Source of the DNA: Alphaproteobacteria bacterium
Lineage (GTDB): Bacteria > Pseudomonadota > Alphaproteobacteria > UBA8366 > Aestuariispiraceae
Reading direction: 5' to 3'
DNA length: 64,000 nucleotides
Assembly (NCBI GenBank): GCA_024743195.1
Contig: JANSXE010000005.1
Coordinates: forward strand, 62,001-126,000
Shown: positions 28,785 through 38,381 of the stretch, piece by piece
Numbering within the stretch: position 1 is the first letter of the stretch
How the letters are laid out: the number at the start of each line of letters is the position of its first letter
Position numbers and translations under genes: made by a program
The notes under the pieces: generated by a model
Told to the model about the DNA's origin: nothing
Databases searched by the model: none
The model's input: only the letters and a program-made list of their open reading frames with translations

Positions 28785-29620
28785 GCGGGCGCGTCGCCCG
28801 CGGCCGGCGGCCAGACCTGCGGCAGCATCGGGCAGTCCAGAGGCGCGTCCGGCGCCTGCCCCTGGTCCATCAGATAGTCCGCCGTCTCCGCCGTCCAGGG
28901 GCCGCGCGGCCGGAAGCGCACGTCCTGGTCGCCGTAGCGCAGGGAGAGCCTGCGGATCGTCCGCGGCAAGGGCCGCCGGCCGGCGCTGGCGCCGTGCACC
29001 GCGCGCAGGTCGAAGACCAGGCAATCGCCGGGCGCCATGTCCCAGGAAAGCCGTCGGTCGTCGAAGCGCGGATCGTCGAAGTCGGGCGCTTCGGCGTAGT
29101 CGGGGCCGACGCCCTCGAACGGCTGATCCAGCTTGAAGTTCTTCGGTTGGAACAGCGGGAAATCCCGGTGCGAGCCGCGGATGAAGGTCAGCCCCTCTTC
29201 CGGCGAGGCGGCCTCAAGCGGGATCCAGACCGCCGCCATGCGCCCGCCGTCGAAATCGAAATAGGGCTCGTCATGGTGCCAGGGCGCGCCGTTGCGCGCG
29301 CCCGCTTCGCGCAGGAACCAATTGTCCATCAGAAGGGTGACCCGCTCCGCCCGCAGCAGGTCGGCGACGAGCGCGGGGACCGGGCCGGTGCGTGCGACCT
29401 CGGCGATCTCCGGATTGTCCGGCCACATCCAGTAGCTGAAGAGGTAGCGCGCGGGCGAGCCGTCGGGCGTCTGGTCACGGAAGAAGCGACCCGGCGCCGC
29501 GCGATCGCGCGCGATACCGGCCGCAATGAGATCCAGCCAGCGCGGCCCGATCACGCCGCGCAGGCGCACCACGCCGTCCAGGTCCAATCGCTCGCGGGTC
29601 GCCTCGTCGATCACGGTCAT
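28781..29620 (-). CDS. Phytanoyl-CoA dioxygenase (PhyH) family protein
   Basis: APWHHDEPYFDFDGGRMAAVWIPLEAASPEEGLTFIRGSHRDFPLF (HxD); ATGA overlap with the DMSP-lyase-like gene. Confidence 0.9.
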   Translation of the reverse strand: MTVIDEATRERLDLDGVVRLRGVIGPRWLDLIAAGIARDRAAPGRFFRDQTPDGSPARYLFSYWMWPDNPEIAEVARTGPVPALVADLLRAERVTLLMDNWFLREAGARNGAPWHHDEPYFDFDGGRMAAVWIPLEAASPEEGLTFIRGSHRDFPLFQPKNFKLDQPFEGVGPDYAEAPDFDDPRFDDRRLSWDMAPGDCLVFDLRAVHGASAGRRPLPRTIRRLSLRYGDQDVRFRPRGPWTAETADYLMDQGQAPDAPLDCPMLPQVWPPAAGDAPA

Positions 29621-29651
29621 GGGCGCGACGTCAGATCCTCTTCAAGCCGTT

Positions 29652-30464
29652 TCAAGCCGCCGCCTTCGGCCAGAGCACGGGAAACCAATCCTCGCGCAGC
29701 CGCTCGCCGGCGCGCATGCCGTGACCGGGGAACGGCGGCGAGGTGCGGCCCGGCCGTTCGGCGTAGCGCACGTCGTCGCCGACCCAGCGCATCGAGAAGG
29801 CGCGGCGGCGGTTGGCGGACAGGTTGCCCGGCGCGCCGTGCGCAGTGCGGAAATCGAACAGGATGGCGTCGCCCGGCGCGAGCGCCCAGGACAGCAGATC
29901 GAAGGGCTCGCGCTCCGGATCGGGAACCGGCCGATAGAGGGCGGGATCGGCGTAGAAATCGCTGTCGTCGAGCCAGCGCACCGGCGTCACCATCTTCTCC
30001 CAGCGGTGGGAGCCCCTGATGAACTGCGGGCAGGTTTCCTCGGCGACCGGATCGACGGGGATCCAGAAACTCACCGTCTGGCGCCCCTCGACGAAGTAAT
30101 AGGGGATATCCTGATGCCAGGGGGTGGGCTTGGCGGTGCCCGGCTCCTTCACCAGCACATGGTCGTGGAAGAACTGCGCGCTGCGGCTTTGCATCACGGC
30201 CGCCGCGATCTCGGCCGCGGGACTTTCCTCGACCAGCTCGACGAACTCCGGGATGCGCCGCCAATTGCAGTAATCGTCGAAGAAGCGCCCGGGTTCGCCC
30301 GGCTTCAGGTTTTCGGCCGCATAGGGGCCAGGCTCCGCCATGTTGCGGGCGACGCCGGCCGCGATGGTCTCCACATAGGGCGCGAACACCCCGCGCAACA
30401 GCACGGCCCCATCGCGCGCGTAGGCTTCGATCAGCGCGTCGTCGATCAGCGCGTCGTCGATCAT
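29652..30464 (-). CDS. Phytanoyl-CoA dioxygenase (PhyH) family protein
   Basis: TPWHQDIPYYFVEGRQTVSFWIPVDPVAEETCPQFIRGSHRW; second PhyH paralogue. Confidence 0.9.
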   Translation of the reverse strand: MIDDALIDDALIEAYARDGAVLLRGVFAPYVETIAAGVARNMAEPGPYAAENLKPGEPGRFFDDYCNWRRIPEFVELVEESPAAEIAAAVMQSRSAQFFHDHVLVKEPGTAKPTPWHQDIPYYFVEGRQTVSFWIPVDPVAEETCPQFIRGSHRWEKMVTPVRWLDDSDFYADPALYRPVPDPEREPFDLLSWALAPGDAILFDFRTAHGAPGNLSANRRRAFSMRWVGDDVRYAERPGRTSPPFPGHGMRAGERLREDWFPVLWPKAAA

Positions 30465-30528
30465 GGGGCGGATGCTAGGCCGGCTGCGCGCGGGCGGCAA
30501 GCGCGGTCGGCAAGCGCGGTCGGCGCCC

Positions 30529-31044
30529 CTACTCCGCGCCCAGCACCTCGCGGGCGATCTCGAAGCGCTCCACCGCCTCGCCGGAGGCGATCAGCGGCTT
30601 TTCCGGACCGGTCCTGCTGTAGTCGTAGACTTGGCTTACCAGGACGAAACCGATCTCCCGCGGCGCGGCGTCGCGCGCGAAAGGCAGCATCAGGCGCCGC
30701 GTGTCCAGGGTCCGCCCGCGGTCCCACTGAAAGCGGCTGTGGGAGAAGACGCAGCGCTGCGTTTCGATCGTCTGGTCGAACAGGCTGCGGATGAAATCGT
30801 GATACTCGCCGCTCATGATGTCGCGGAGGCGTTGGCCCGTGTAGTCGTAGCCCCAGGCCTCCACCATGTCGGTGCCGACGACGCGGAAGGTGAGGTCCGG
30901 CCCGGTCACCTCGGCCAGCACGAGCGTCGACAGGGCCTTGGGCGCATCCAGCGGATCGAAGGCCGAGCGCGGCGGCGCCCCGCCCTCCAACGGTCGGAGG
31001 TCGCCCCACAGTCGATAGAGCTCCGCCTGTCGCGGGTCGAGCAT
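30529..31044 (-). CDS. PAS-like (PAS_5 type) domain protein
   Basis: LYRLWGDLRPLEGGAPPRSAFDPLDAPKALSTLVLAEVTGPDLTFRVVGTDMVEAWGYDYTGQRLRDIM. Confidence 0.75.
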   Translation of the reverse strand: MLDPRQAELYRLWGDLRPLEGGAPPRSAFDPLDAPKALSTLVLAEVTGPDLTFRVVGTDMVEAWGYDYTGQRLRDIMSGEYHDFIRSLFDQTIETQRCVFSHSRFQWDRGRTLDTRRLMLPFARDAAPREIGFVLVSQVYDYSRTGPEKPLIASGEAVERFEIAREVLGAE

Positions 31045-31223
31045 GCCCGCCTCCGTTCACTCACCCGAAGCCTTCAATCTAGGATGGGCGCCGCTCGAGG
31101 ACCAGGGCGTGTTGCGATAGGCTTAATCTACCTTGGATGGGCGTCCGGGGCGACAGGATCGCGCCGGCGCGATCCGGCCTCACGCGCCTTTCGACGTGGG
31201 GGCGGCGACCGTCGGGGCCGGCT

Positions 31224-31775
31224 CTACGCCAGCGACTTGCGCATGATCGGGCGCGTTTCGGAGCGCCGGGCGACTTCCTCGAAACCTGCGTCCCGGAACG
31301 CGCCGACGAACCCGGTCCAGGCGTAGACGGCCGGATAGCGCCGCTTCGGGGCGTCGATCGGATAGCCTTCCAGGATCGTCGCGCCCCGGCTGCGCGCCCA
31401 GTCGCAGGCCGCCTCCAGCAAGCGCACGGACAGCCCCTTTCGCCGATGGCGCTTGTCGATCAGGAAGCAGGCGACGCTCCAGACGGGCTGTTCGTCGACG
31501 GGCTTGAGGATGCGCGAGGACTCCAACCGCGGAAAGGCCGCGCGCTCGTCAAGCTGAATCCAGCCCACCGCCTCGCCGTCGTGACGGGCGACCAGACCCG
31601 GGACATGGCCGCTGTCGAACAGTCGCTTCATGGCACCGCGGTTGCCGGCGCCCATGCCGGCGTCCATCTCCTTCTTGGACACCCGCCAGAGCATGCACCA
31701 GCATCCGCCGCAGCCGCCCTTTTCGCCCATGACCGCCGAGAAGCCGTCCCAGTCCGCCGGTCCAATGTCATACAT
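31224..31775 (-). CDS. GNAT family N-acetyltransferase
   Basis: VWSVACFLIDKRHRRKGLSVRLLEAACDWARSRGATILEGYPID; N-terminal GGCGGCWCMLWR. Confidence 0.85.
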   Translation of the reverse strand: MYDIGPADWDGFSAVMGEKGGCGGCWCMLWRVSKKEMDAGMGAGNRGAMKRLFDSGHVPGLVARHDGEAVGWIQLDERAAFPRLESSRILKPVDEQPVWSVACFLIDKRHRRKGLSVRLLEAACDWARSRGATILEGYPIDAPKRRYPAVYAWTGFVGAFRDAGFEEVARRSETRPIMRKSLA

Positions 31776-32319
31776 CGTCGAAAATCCCCGTGGGCGCGCC
31801 GTCGATCGAAACTTCATTCTTGCGCCGCCAGTACTCCCTCAGACCCTCGTCGCCCATGGCTGCATAGAAGGGCGTCATCTGAGTTTCCGCGCGGCTCTCC
31901 CTGAACTCCATCAAGGGCACGCCGGTCCCGCAAGAGGTCTGCACCAGATCGACGGCGAGGTCGAAGATCTGGCGGCTCCCGGCGATCGTCGGAAAGGCGG
32001 CCAGCGCCTCGCCCCACCCGTCGTCCCTGGGATGAAGGACCCGGGCCCGCCCGTAGACGCGCAGGATCATGGCCGGCCCCTCGAAGGCGCAGAACATTAG
32101 CGTCATGCGGCCGGTCTCCGCCACATGGGCGGCGGTCTCGTTGCCGCTGCCGGTCAGGTTCAGCCAGCGGATCGTTCCGTCGTCGACGACGCGCAGCGTG
32201 TCCATCCCTTTGGGCGACAGATTGACGCGACCGCCGCGGCCGGCCGTCGCGACGAAGAAAAGCCGCTGTCTTTCGATGAAGTCTCGCAGCTTTCCGGTGA
32301 GCGTGGTGCGTGTCGGCAC
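31768..32319 (-). CDS. Pyridoxamine 5'-phosphate oxidase-like (FMN-binding split barrel) protein
   Basis: DFIERQRLFFVATAGRGGRVNLSPKGMDTLRVVDDGTIRWLNLTGSGNETAAHV; GTG start at 32319; overlaps the GNAT gene. Confidence 0.88.
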   Translation of the reverse strand: MPTRTTLTGKLRDFIERQRLFFVATAGRGGRVNLSPKGMDTLRVVDDGTIRWLNLTGSGNETAAHVAETGRMTLMFCAFEGPAMILRVYGRARVLHPRDDGWGEALAAFPTIAGSRQIFDLAVDLVQTSCGTGVPLMEFRESRAETQMTPFYAAMGDEGLREYWRRKNEVSIDGAPTGIFDDV

Positions 32320-32490
32320 GGGTCTCGTCTCCTGATCGCGGCGCCGGCTCAGACCGGGCGACGGGCGAAGCCTAGCGAACCGCTGCTGACAACAGCCTGT
32401 CAGCAATGGGAGACCGTCGATCGCTGATCGACGAGGACGCGCCGCGGCGCAAGGGCAAGGCGTTTCGACCGCATCCGACCGCTGCGGTCG
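32245..32490. repeat. Copy A of a duplicated divergent promoter region
   Basis: ctcctgatcgcg...gcgaagcctagcgaaccgctgctgacaacagcctgtcagcaatgggagac...gcggcgcaagggcaaggcgtttcgaccgcatccgaccgctgcgg; matches 32650-32900 with offset about 409. Confidence 0.8.
32384..32405. promoter_or_regulatory. Candidate operator TGCTGACA-N6-TGTCAGCA
   Basis: Perfect 8-bp inverted repeat in the upstream region of the PNPOx-like gene. Confidence 0.6.
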
Positions 32491-32494
32491 GCGC

Positions 32495-32728
32495 TTACCG
32501 ACGCCGGCGGATCATGGAACGGGTCGTGCACGCACCGAGGGCCTGCGGGTGCTGACCCCATTGCGGCGCGGCCGGATCGACGGCGAGTCGCTCCAACCCG
32601 ATATCGCGCAGCAGCCGGTCGTCGAGACGCGCCAGGGCGTCGGCGTTGCGCGGCGCCGTTGCGCATAGCGCGGCTTGTTTCTCGATGGCGGCCCTGAGCG
32701 TATCGATAAGCCTTGCGCGTTTCGGCAC
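32495..32728 (-). CDS. DUF1127-like small protein with PNPOx-like N-terminal leader
   Basis: VPKRARLIDTLRAAIEKQAALCATAPRNADALARLDDRLLRDIGLERLAVD; N-terminus parallels the PNPOx neighbour VPTRTTLTGKLRDFIERQRLFFVATA. Confidence 0.65.
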   Translation of the reverse strand: MPKRARLIDTLRAAIEKQAALCATAPRNADALARLDDRLLRDIGLERLAVDPAAPQWGQHPQALGACTTRSMIRRRR

Positions 32729-32900
32729 CGGTTTCGTCTCCTGATCGCGCCGCCCCCTCCGAACGGGCGGTTTGCGAAGCCTAGCGAACGGCTGCTGACA
32801 ACCGTCTGTCAGGAGTGCGAGACTGTCGGTCTCTGACGGCGAGGATGCGATGCGGCGCACGGACCGGCTTTTCGACCTCATCCAACTGCTGCGGGCGGCG
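32650..32900. repeat. Copy B of the duplicated divergent promoter region
   Basis: ctcctgatcgcg...gcgaagcctagcgaacggctgctgacaaccgtctgtcaggagtgcgagac...gcggcgcacggaccggcttttcgacctcatccaactgctgcgg. Confidence 0.8.
32795..32812. promoter_or_regulatory. Candidate operator CTGACA-N6-TGTCAG
   Basis: Second copy of the operator-like inverted repeat between the DUF1127-like and WYL genes. Confidence 0.6.
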
Positions 32901-33506
32901 CGGGAGCCCGTGACCGCGGCGCGTCTCGCGGCCCAGCTCGAGGTGTCGCCGAGAACGGTCTATCGCGACGTCGTCACCCTGCAGTCGATGCGCGTGCCGA
33001 TCGAAGGGGAGGCCGGCGTGGGCTACGTCATGCGGGCGGGCTACGACCTGCCCCCGCTCAACTTCTCCCGGGAAGAGATCGAAGCGATCACGGTGGGATT
33101 GAGCCTCCTGCCCAGGACCGGCGACAAGGGCCTTCAGGCCGCCGCGCAGCGGGTCCTGGCCAAGATCGACACCGGCCGCGTCGCGGATGGGAGTCTCAAC
33201 GCCTCCGGCTGGGGCGTTCGGGCGGAGGCGGACGACCTGCCCGCCCGGCTGCGCGACGCGATCCACGGCGAGCGGGCGCTGTTCATTCGCTACAAGCGGC
33301 TGGACGGGCGGGAGAGCGCGCGCAAGATCCTGCCGCTCAGCCTGACTTACTACATCGAAGTCGCCGTCCTGGGCGCGTGGTGCGCCCTGCGGGAGGATTT
33401 CCGGCACTTCCGGATCGACCGGATTCAGGCCTGCGAGACCTTGGCCGAAACCTTCGCCGGCGAGGGCGCGGCGCTCCGCCGCGCGCTGGAGGACGCCCGG
33501 GGGTAG
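32850..33506 (+). CDS. YafY/WYL-domain family transcriptional regulator
   Basis: [61 protein letters not shown]. Confidence 0.92.
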   Translation: MRRTDRLFDLIQLLRAAREPVTAARLAAQLEVSPRTVYRDVVTLQSMRVPIEGEAGVGYVMRAGYDLPPLNFSREEIEAITVGLSLLPRTGDKGLQAAAQRVLAKIDTGRVADGSLNASGWGVRAEADDLPARLRDAIHGERALFIRYKRLDGRESARKILPLSLTYYIEVAVLGAWCALREDFRHFRIDRIQACETLAETFAGEGAALRRALEDARG

Positions 33507-33536
33507 GCGGCGCGGGCGCCCCGGCGGCCCCCCTCC

Positions 33537-36500
33537 TTACGGCTCCGGCGCGCCGAACCCGCCGCCCGTCGGCGTCTGCAGGACGAAGACGTCGCCGGCC
33601 TCGACCGCGCGGGCGTCGGCGCCGCCCATCTCGTCGATCGATCCGTCGGCCCGCTCGATCCAATTGCGCCCGCATTCGCCCGGCGCGCCGCCTTCCAGAC
33701 CGAAGGGCGGCACGCGCCGGCGGTTGGCCAGGATCACCACCTCCATCGGCTCCAGGAACTTCAGGCGCCGCAGCGTCCCGTCGCCGCCGCAATGGCGGCC
33801 CGCGCCGCCGGAGCCCGCGCGGATCTCGAAGCTCTCCAACCGCACGGGGAAGCGCCATTCCAGCACTTCCGGATCGGTCAGGCGGCTGTTGGTCATATGG
33901 GTGTGCACGCCCGCCGTGCCGTCGAAATCCGGCCCCGCGCCGGAGCCGCCGCAGACGGTCTCGTAGTACTGATGCTCCGCATTGCCGAAGGTCGTGTTGT
34001 TCATCGTGCCCTGGGCGCCCGCCAAGACGCCGAGCGCGCCATAGAGCGCGTCGGTCACCACCTGGCTGGTCTCCACATTGCCGGCGACCACGGCGGCCGG
34101 ATAGGCCGGCTTCAGCATCGAGCCTTCGGGGATCACGATGTCGATCGGCTTCAGGCAGCCCTCGTTCATCGGGATCTCGTCCTCGACCAGCGTGCGGAAG
34201 ACATAGAGCACCGCCGCCCGGCAAATGGCGGAGGGCGCGTTGAAATTGCTCTCCTGCTGCGGGCTCGTGCCGGTGAAGTCGACCGTCGCCTGACGGCGCG
34301 CCTTGTCGATGGAGACCGCGACCGCGATCACCGCGCCGTCGTCCATCTCGTAGCGGAAGGAGCCGGGCTTGAGCACGTCGATCACGCGGCGGACCGATTC
34401 CTCCGCATTGTCCTGCACATGGCCCATATAGGCCTGCACCGTCGCCAGCCCGAAACTGGCGACCATGCGGCGCAGTTCGGCGACCCCCTTCTCGTTGGCG
34501 GCGATCTGCGCCTCCAGGTCGGCGAGGTTCTGCTGCGGGTTGCGCGCCGGATAGGGGCCGGAGGAGAGGAGCTCCAGCATCGCCTCGCGCCGGAAATCGC
34601 CCTGATCGACCAGCTTGAAATTGTCGATCAGCACGCCCTCCTCCTCGACCGTCCGGGAGTTGGAGGGCATGGAGCCGGGCGTGATCCCGCCGATGTCCGC
34701 CTGATGGCCGCGGCTGCCGACATAGAACAGGATTTCGGCCCCCGCCTCGTCGAAGACAGGCGTCACCACCGTCACGTCCGGCAGGTGCGTCCCCCCGTTA
34801 TAGGGGGCGTTGAGCACGAAGACGTCGCCCGGACGAATCGCGCCGGCGTTGTTGCGGATCACCGCGCGCACGCTCTCGCCCATGGAGCCCAGATGCACCG
34901 GCATGTGCGGCGCGTTGGCGACCAGTCCGCCGCCGGCGTCGAAGATCGCGCAGGAGAAGTCGAGCCGCTCCTTGATGTTGACGGAGAAGGCGGTGTTCTG
35001 GAGCGTGAAGCCCATCTGCTCGGCAATCGACATGAAGAGGTTGTTGAAGACCTCCAGCATCACCGGATCGCTCTGCGTGCCGATCGCGTGGGCGCGCTCG
35101 ACCGCTTGCGTGCGGCTCAGCACCAGATTGCCGATGGCGGACAGCTCGGCCTCCCAGCCGGGCTCCACGATGACGGTGCCGGTCTTCTCCGTGATGACGG
35201 CGGGACCCGTCACCCTGTTCCCGGGATGCAGCGTTTCGCGATCGTAGACGGGAGCCTGCATGGCTTCGCCGCCGCTGTGCAGACGCACGGCGGCCAGCGG
35301 ATCGGGCGCGGCGCCCGACGCCCCGGCCGCATCCTCGGCCAGATCGAAGGTCTTGCCGACAGCCTCGACCGCGGCGTTGGCGGCGATCATCGCCTTGCCG
35401 GCCATGACGAAGCCGAAGCGCGCGCGGTAGGCGGCCTCGAAGGCGGCGGCCATCTCCTCTTTCGCGCCGAACGGAACCTCCAGCGGCGTGTCGGAGCCCT
35501 CGTAGCGGATATGAACCCGCCGATGGATCGCGATCTTCGCCTCCGGAACCTCCTGCGCGCGCAGTTCGCGGTGCGCGTCCTCGGCCATCGCGTCGAGCGC
35601 GCGGGTCAATTCGCCGCTCTCCAGCGCCGAGCCGAGCTCCGCCTCGATCGACTGCTCGCGCAACGCGCGCACGTCCGCGAGGCCCATGCCATAGGCCGAC
35701 AGCACGCCGGAGAAGGGGTGCAGCAGCACCCGCTTCATGCCCAGCGCGTCGGCCACCAGACAGGCGTGCTGCCCGCCCGCCCCGCCGAAGCTGACCAGCG
35801 TGTAGTCGGAGACGTCGTAGCCGCGCTGCACGGAGATCTTCTTGATCGCGTTCGCCATGTTCTCGACCGCGATCTTGAGGAAGCCTTCGGCCACCTCCTC
35901 CGGGCTGCGGTCGTCGCCGGTCGCCTCGCGGATCTCCGCGGCGAGGGCCTCGAATTTCCGCCGCACGACTTCGCCGTCGAGCGGCTGGTCCTGATCGGGG
36001 CCGAAGACGGCCGGGAAGAAGTCCGGCTGCAGCTTGCCCAGCATCACGTTGCAGTCGGTGACCGCCAGCGGCCCGCCGCGGCGATAGCAGGCCGGGCCGG
36101 GATTGGCGCCCGCGCTGTCCGGCCCGACGCGATAGCGCGCCCCGTCGAAATGACAGATCGAGCCGCCGCCGGCGGCGACCGTGTGGATCTGCATCATCGG
36201 CGCGCGCATGCGCACGCCGGCGACCAGCGTCTCGAAGGCGCGTTCAAGCTCGCCGTCATAGTGGGCGACGTCTGTGGAAGTGCCGCCCATATCGAAGGTG
36301 ATCAGCTTTTCGAAGCCCGCCTGTTCGCTGGTCTTCACCGCCCCGACGATGCCGCCGGCGGGGCCGGAGAGGATGGCGTCCTTGCCCTGGAACAGCCGCG
36401 CGTCGGTCAGCCCGCCGTTCGACTGCATGAACTGCAGGCGCACGTCGCCCAACTCGCCGGCCACCTGGTCGACATAGCGCCTAAGGATGGGGGAAAGATA

Positions 36501-37190
36501 GGCGTCCACCACCGTCGTGTCGCCGCGCCCGACGAGCTTGATGAGCGGGCTCGTCTCATGGCTGGTCGAGACCTGCGTGAAGCCGATCTCGCGCGCGCGC
36601 TCGGCGATCCGCTTCTCATGTTCGGGGTAGCGGTAGCCGTGAAGACACAGGATCGCGACCGCCCGGATTCCGTCGTCATAGGCCGCCTGCAGGCGCGGCG
36701 TCAGATCGTCGAGGTCGAGAGGCGTCACCGGATCGCCGTGGGCCCCGATCCGCTCAATCGCCTCCTCAACCCGCTCGTACAGCAACTCAGGCAGCACGAT
36801 ATGGCGGTCGAACAGCCGCGGGCGCGCCTGATAGCCGATGCGCAGCGCGTCCCGGAAGCCCTTGGTGACGACGAGAAGCGTGCGGTCGCCCTTGCGCTCC
36901 AACAGCGCGTTGGTCGCGACCGTCGTGCCCATCTTCACCGCGTCGATCTGCGCTTCCGGGATGGCGTCGTCCGGCGCCAGACCCAGCAGGTCCCGAATTC
37001 CCTGCAGCGCCGCGTCGCGATAGGCCTCCGGATTCTCCGACAGGAGCTTGTGCGTCAGCAGCCGGCCGTCCGGCGCGCGCGCAACGACATCGGTGAAGGT
37101 CCCGCCGCGGTCGATCCAGAACTGCCAGCCCTCGCGGGCGTCGGCCGTGTCGGTCTGGGCGGGGGTCGGGCTCACGGCGGGTCTCTCCAA
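33537..37190 (-). CDS. 5-oxoprolinase/hydantoinase A+B fusion protein
   Basis: [97 protein letters not shown]. Confidence 0.95.
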   Translation of the reverse strand: MERPAVSPTPAQTDTADAREGWQFWIDRGGTFTDVVARAPDGRLLTHKLLSENPEAYRDAALQGIRDLLGLAPDDAIPEAQIDAVKMGTTVATNALLERKGDRTLLVVTKGFRDALRIGYQARPRLFDRHIVLPELLYERVEEAIERIGAHGDPVTPLDLDDLTPRLQAAYDDGIRAVAILCLHGYRYPEHEKRIAERAREIGFTQVSTSHETSPLIKLVGRGDTTVVDAYLSPILRRYVDQVAGELGDVRLQFMQSNGGLTDARLFQGKDAILSGPAGGIVGAVKTSEQAGFEKLITFDMGGTSTDVAHYDGELERAFETLVAGVRMRAPMMQIHTVAAGGGSICHFDGARYRVGPDSAGANPGPACYRRGGPLAVTDCNVMLGKLQPDFFPAVFGPDQDQPLDGEVVRRKFEALAAEIREATGDDRSPEEVAEGFLKIAVENMANAIKKISVQRGYDVSDYTLVSFGGAGGQHACLVADALGMKRVLLHPFSGVLSAYGMGLADVRALREQSIEAELGSALESGELTRALDAMAEDAHRELRAQEVPEAKIAIHRRVHIRYEGSDTPLEVPFGAKEEMAAAFEAAYRARFGFVMAGKAMIAANAAVEAVGKTFDLAEDAAGASGAAPDPLAAVRLHSGGEAMQAPVYDRETLHPGNRVTGPAVITEKTGTVIVEPGWEAELSAIGNLVLSRTQAVERAHAIGTQSDPVMLEVFNNLFMSIAEQMGFTLQNTAFSVNIKERLDFSCAIFDAGGGLVANAPHMPVHLGSMGESVRAVIRNNAGAIRPGDVFVLNAPYNGGTHLPDVTVVTPVFDEAGAEILFYVGSRGHQADIGGITPGSMPSNSRTVEEEGVLIDNFKLVDQGDFRREAMLELLSSGPYPARNPQQNLADLEAQIAANEKGVAELRRMVASFGLATVQAYMGHVQDNAEESVRRVIDVLKPGSFRYEMDDGAVIAVAVSIDKARRQATVDFTGTSPQQESNFNAPSAICRAAVLYVFRTLVEDEIPMNEGCLKPIDIVIPEGSMLKPAYPAAVVAGNVETSQVVTDALYGALGVLAGAQGTMNNTTFGNAEHQYYETVCGGSGAGPDFDGTAGVHTHMTNSRLTDPEVLEWRFPVRLESFEIRAGSGGAGRHCGGDGTLRRLKFLEPMEVVILANRRRVPPFGLEGGAPGECGRNWIERADGSIDEMGGADARAVEAGDVFVLQTPTGGGFGAPEP

Positions 37191-37248
37191 CGGCTGCGGG
37201 GGATCGAACGCGCCGTAGAGTGACGGGCGAGAGCCGAGAGTTCAATCG

Positions 37249-37563
37249 CTAGAGAACCATCCGCAGGAGCACCACGGCGCCGACGCCGATCGCCGCCGCG
37301 GCCAGCACGGGCAGGCGCCAGGCGGCCAAGACGGTAAGCGCGGCCGCCAGGCTCTCCGCCGGTCCGGTGGCGAGCGCCATCGGCGCGACCAGGCTGGTCA
37401 GCACCGCCGGCGGCACGCTCTCCAACGCGGCGGCGAGGCGCCCGCGCGGCTGCAGGCGGCCAACCGTCAGATAGCCCGCGAAGCGCACGATCAGCGTCAC
37501 CGCCGCCATACCGAGGATGGTCGCCAGATTGGCCGGGTCGAGCGCGAAGACGTCAGCCGGCAT
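37249..37563 (-). CDS. azlD: AzlD family branched-chain amino acid transport subunit
   Basis: Small membrane protein overlapping azlC; AAVTLIVRFAGYLTVGRLQPRGRLAAALESVPPAVLTSLVAPMAL. Confidence 0.85.
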   Translation of the reverse strand: MPADVFALDPANLATILGMAAVTLIVRFAGYLTVGRLQPRGRLAAALESVPPAVLTSLVAPMALATGPAESLAAALTVLAAWRLPVLAAAAIGVGAVVLLRMVL

Positions 37564-38290
37564 GGACCCGACCCTCCCGCGCCGCGACGGCCTTCACGCC
37601 GGCCGGGTCGAGGGCGCCCGCCAGCGTTCCCGCCAGCGCCCCCAGGAAGACGTACCAGACCCCCGGCAGATAGAGATAGCCAAGCGTCGCCGCGACCGCC
37701 GCCGCCGCGACCGGCGGGGCCGAGGTCCGCCCGCGCCACAGCCCGACGACGAGGCACAGGAACATCGCCGTGAAGACGAAGTCGGCGCCGAAACGCGCCG
37801 GGTCGGTCACCAGCCCGCCGAAGACGCAGCCGATCACCCCGCCGATCGGCCATTGCAGATAGAAGGGGATCAGCATCCCCGCCAGATAACCGGGCGTCAG
37901 CCCCGGCCCGCGGGTCGCGCGCTTCAGACCGACGGCCCAGGTCTCGTCCGCATGGATCGCGATATAGCCGAGCCGGACGCCGCGCGGCAGCCCGCCCAGA
38001 TGCGGGGCCAAGGCCGCCCCCATCAGCAGGTGGCGGGCGTTGACCATGAGGGTCGCGGCGACGATGGCGAGGATCGGAACCGGGCTCGCCCACATGTCGA
38101 CCGCGATGAACTGCGAGCCGCCTGCGAAGACCAGCGCGCTCATCAGCCCCATCTCCAGCGGGCTCAGCCCCTTCTGGGCGGCGAGCGCGCCCAGCAGCAG
38201 CGCGAAGGGGATCGCGCCCAACAGCAGCGGAAAGATGTCGATGAAGCCCTGCCGCGCGTCGGCGGCGAAGCTGGCGGGGTGTTGCGTCAC
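37553..38290 (-). CDS. azlC: AzlC family branched-chain amino acid transport subunit
   Basis: GFIDIFPLLLGAIPFALLLGALAAQKGLSPLEMGLMSALVFAGGSQFIAVDMW...NARHLLMGAALAP. Confidence 0.92.
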   Translation of the reverse strand: MTQHPASFAADARQGFIDIFPLLLGAIPFALLLGALAAQKGLSPLEMGLMSALVFAGGSQFIAVDMWASPVPILAIVAATLMVNARHLLMGAALAPHLGGLPRGVRLGYIAIHADETWAVGLKRATRGPGLTPGYLAGMLIPFYLQWPIGGVIGCVFGGLVTDPARFGADFVFTAMFLCLVVGLWRGRTSAPPVAAAAVAATLGYLYLPGVWYVFLGALAGTLAGALDPAGVKAVAAREGRVHAG

Positions 38291-38355
38291 GATGCGATGG
38301 TCCTTCCCTTAGGGCTGGCGGCGCGGGAAAGACCTAGAGATCGCGGCGGGCGCGG

Positions 38356-38374
38356 TCTTGTAGAAAAGTGCGGG
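38356..38374. promoter_or_regulatory. 19-bp motif TCTTGTAGAAAAGTGCGGG upstream of azlC
   Basis: Exact duplicate of 39302-39320. Confidence 0.7.
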
Positions 38375-38381
38375 CGCCGCG

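Noticed and set aside
33792-37223. 1143-aa plus-strand ORF as a real protein
   Set aside because: Fully antisense to the intact oxoprolinase/hydantoinase fusion; Arg/Ala/His-rich composition typical of high-GC shadow frames. Listed only as a low-interest observation.
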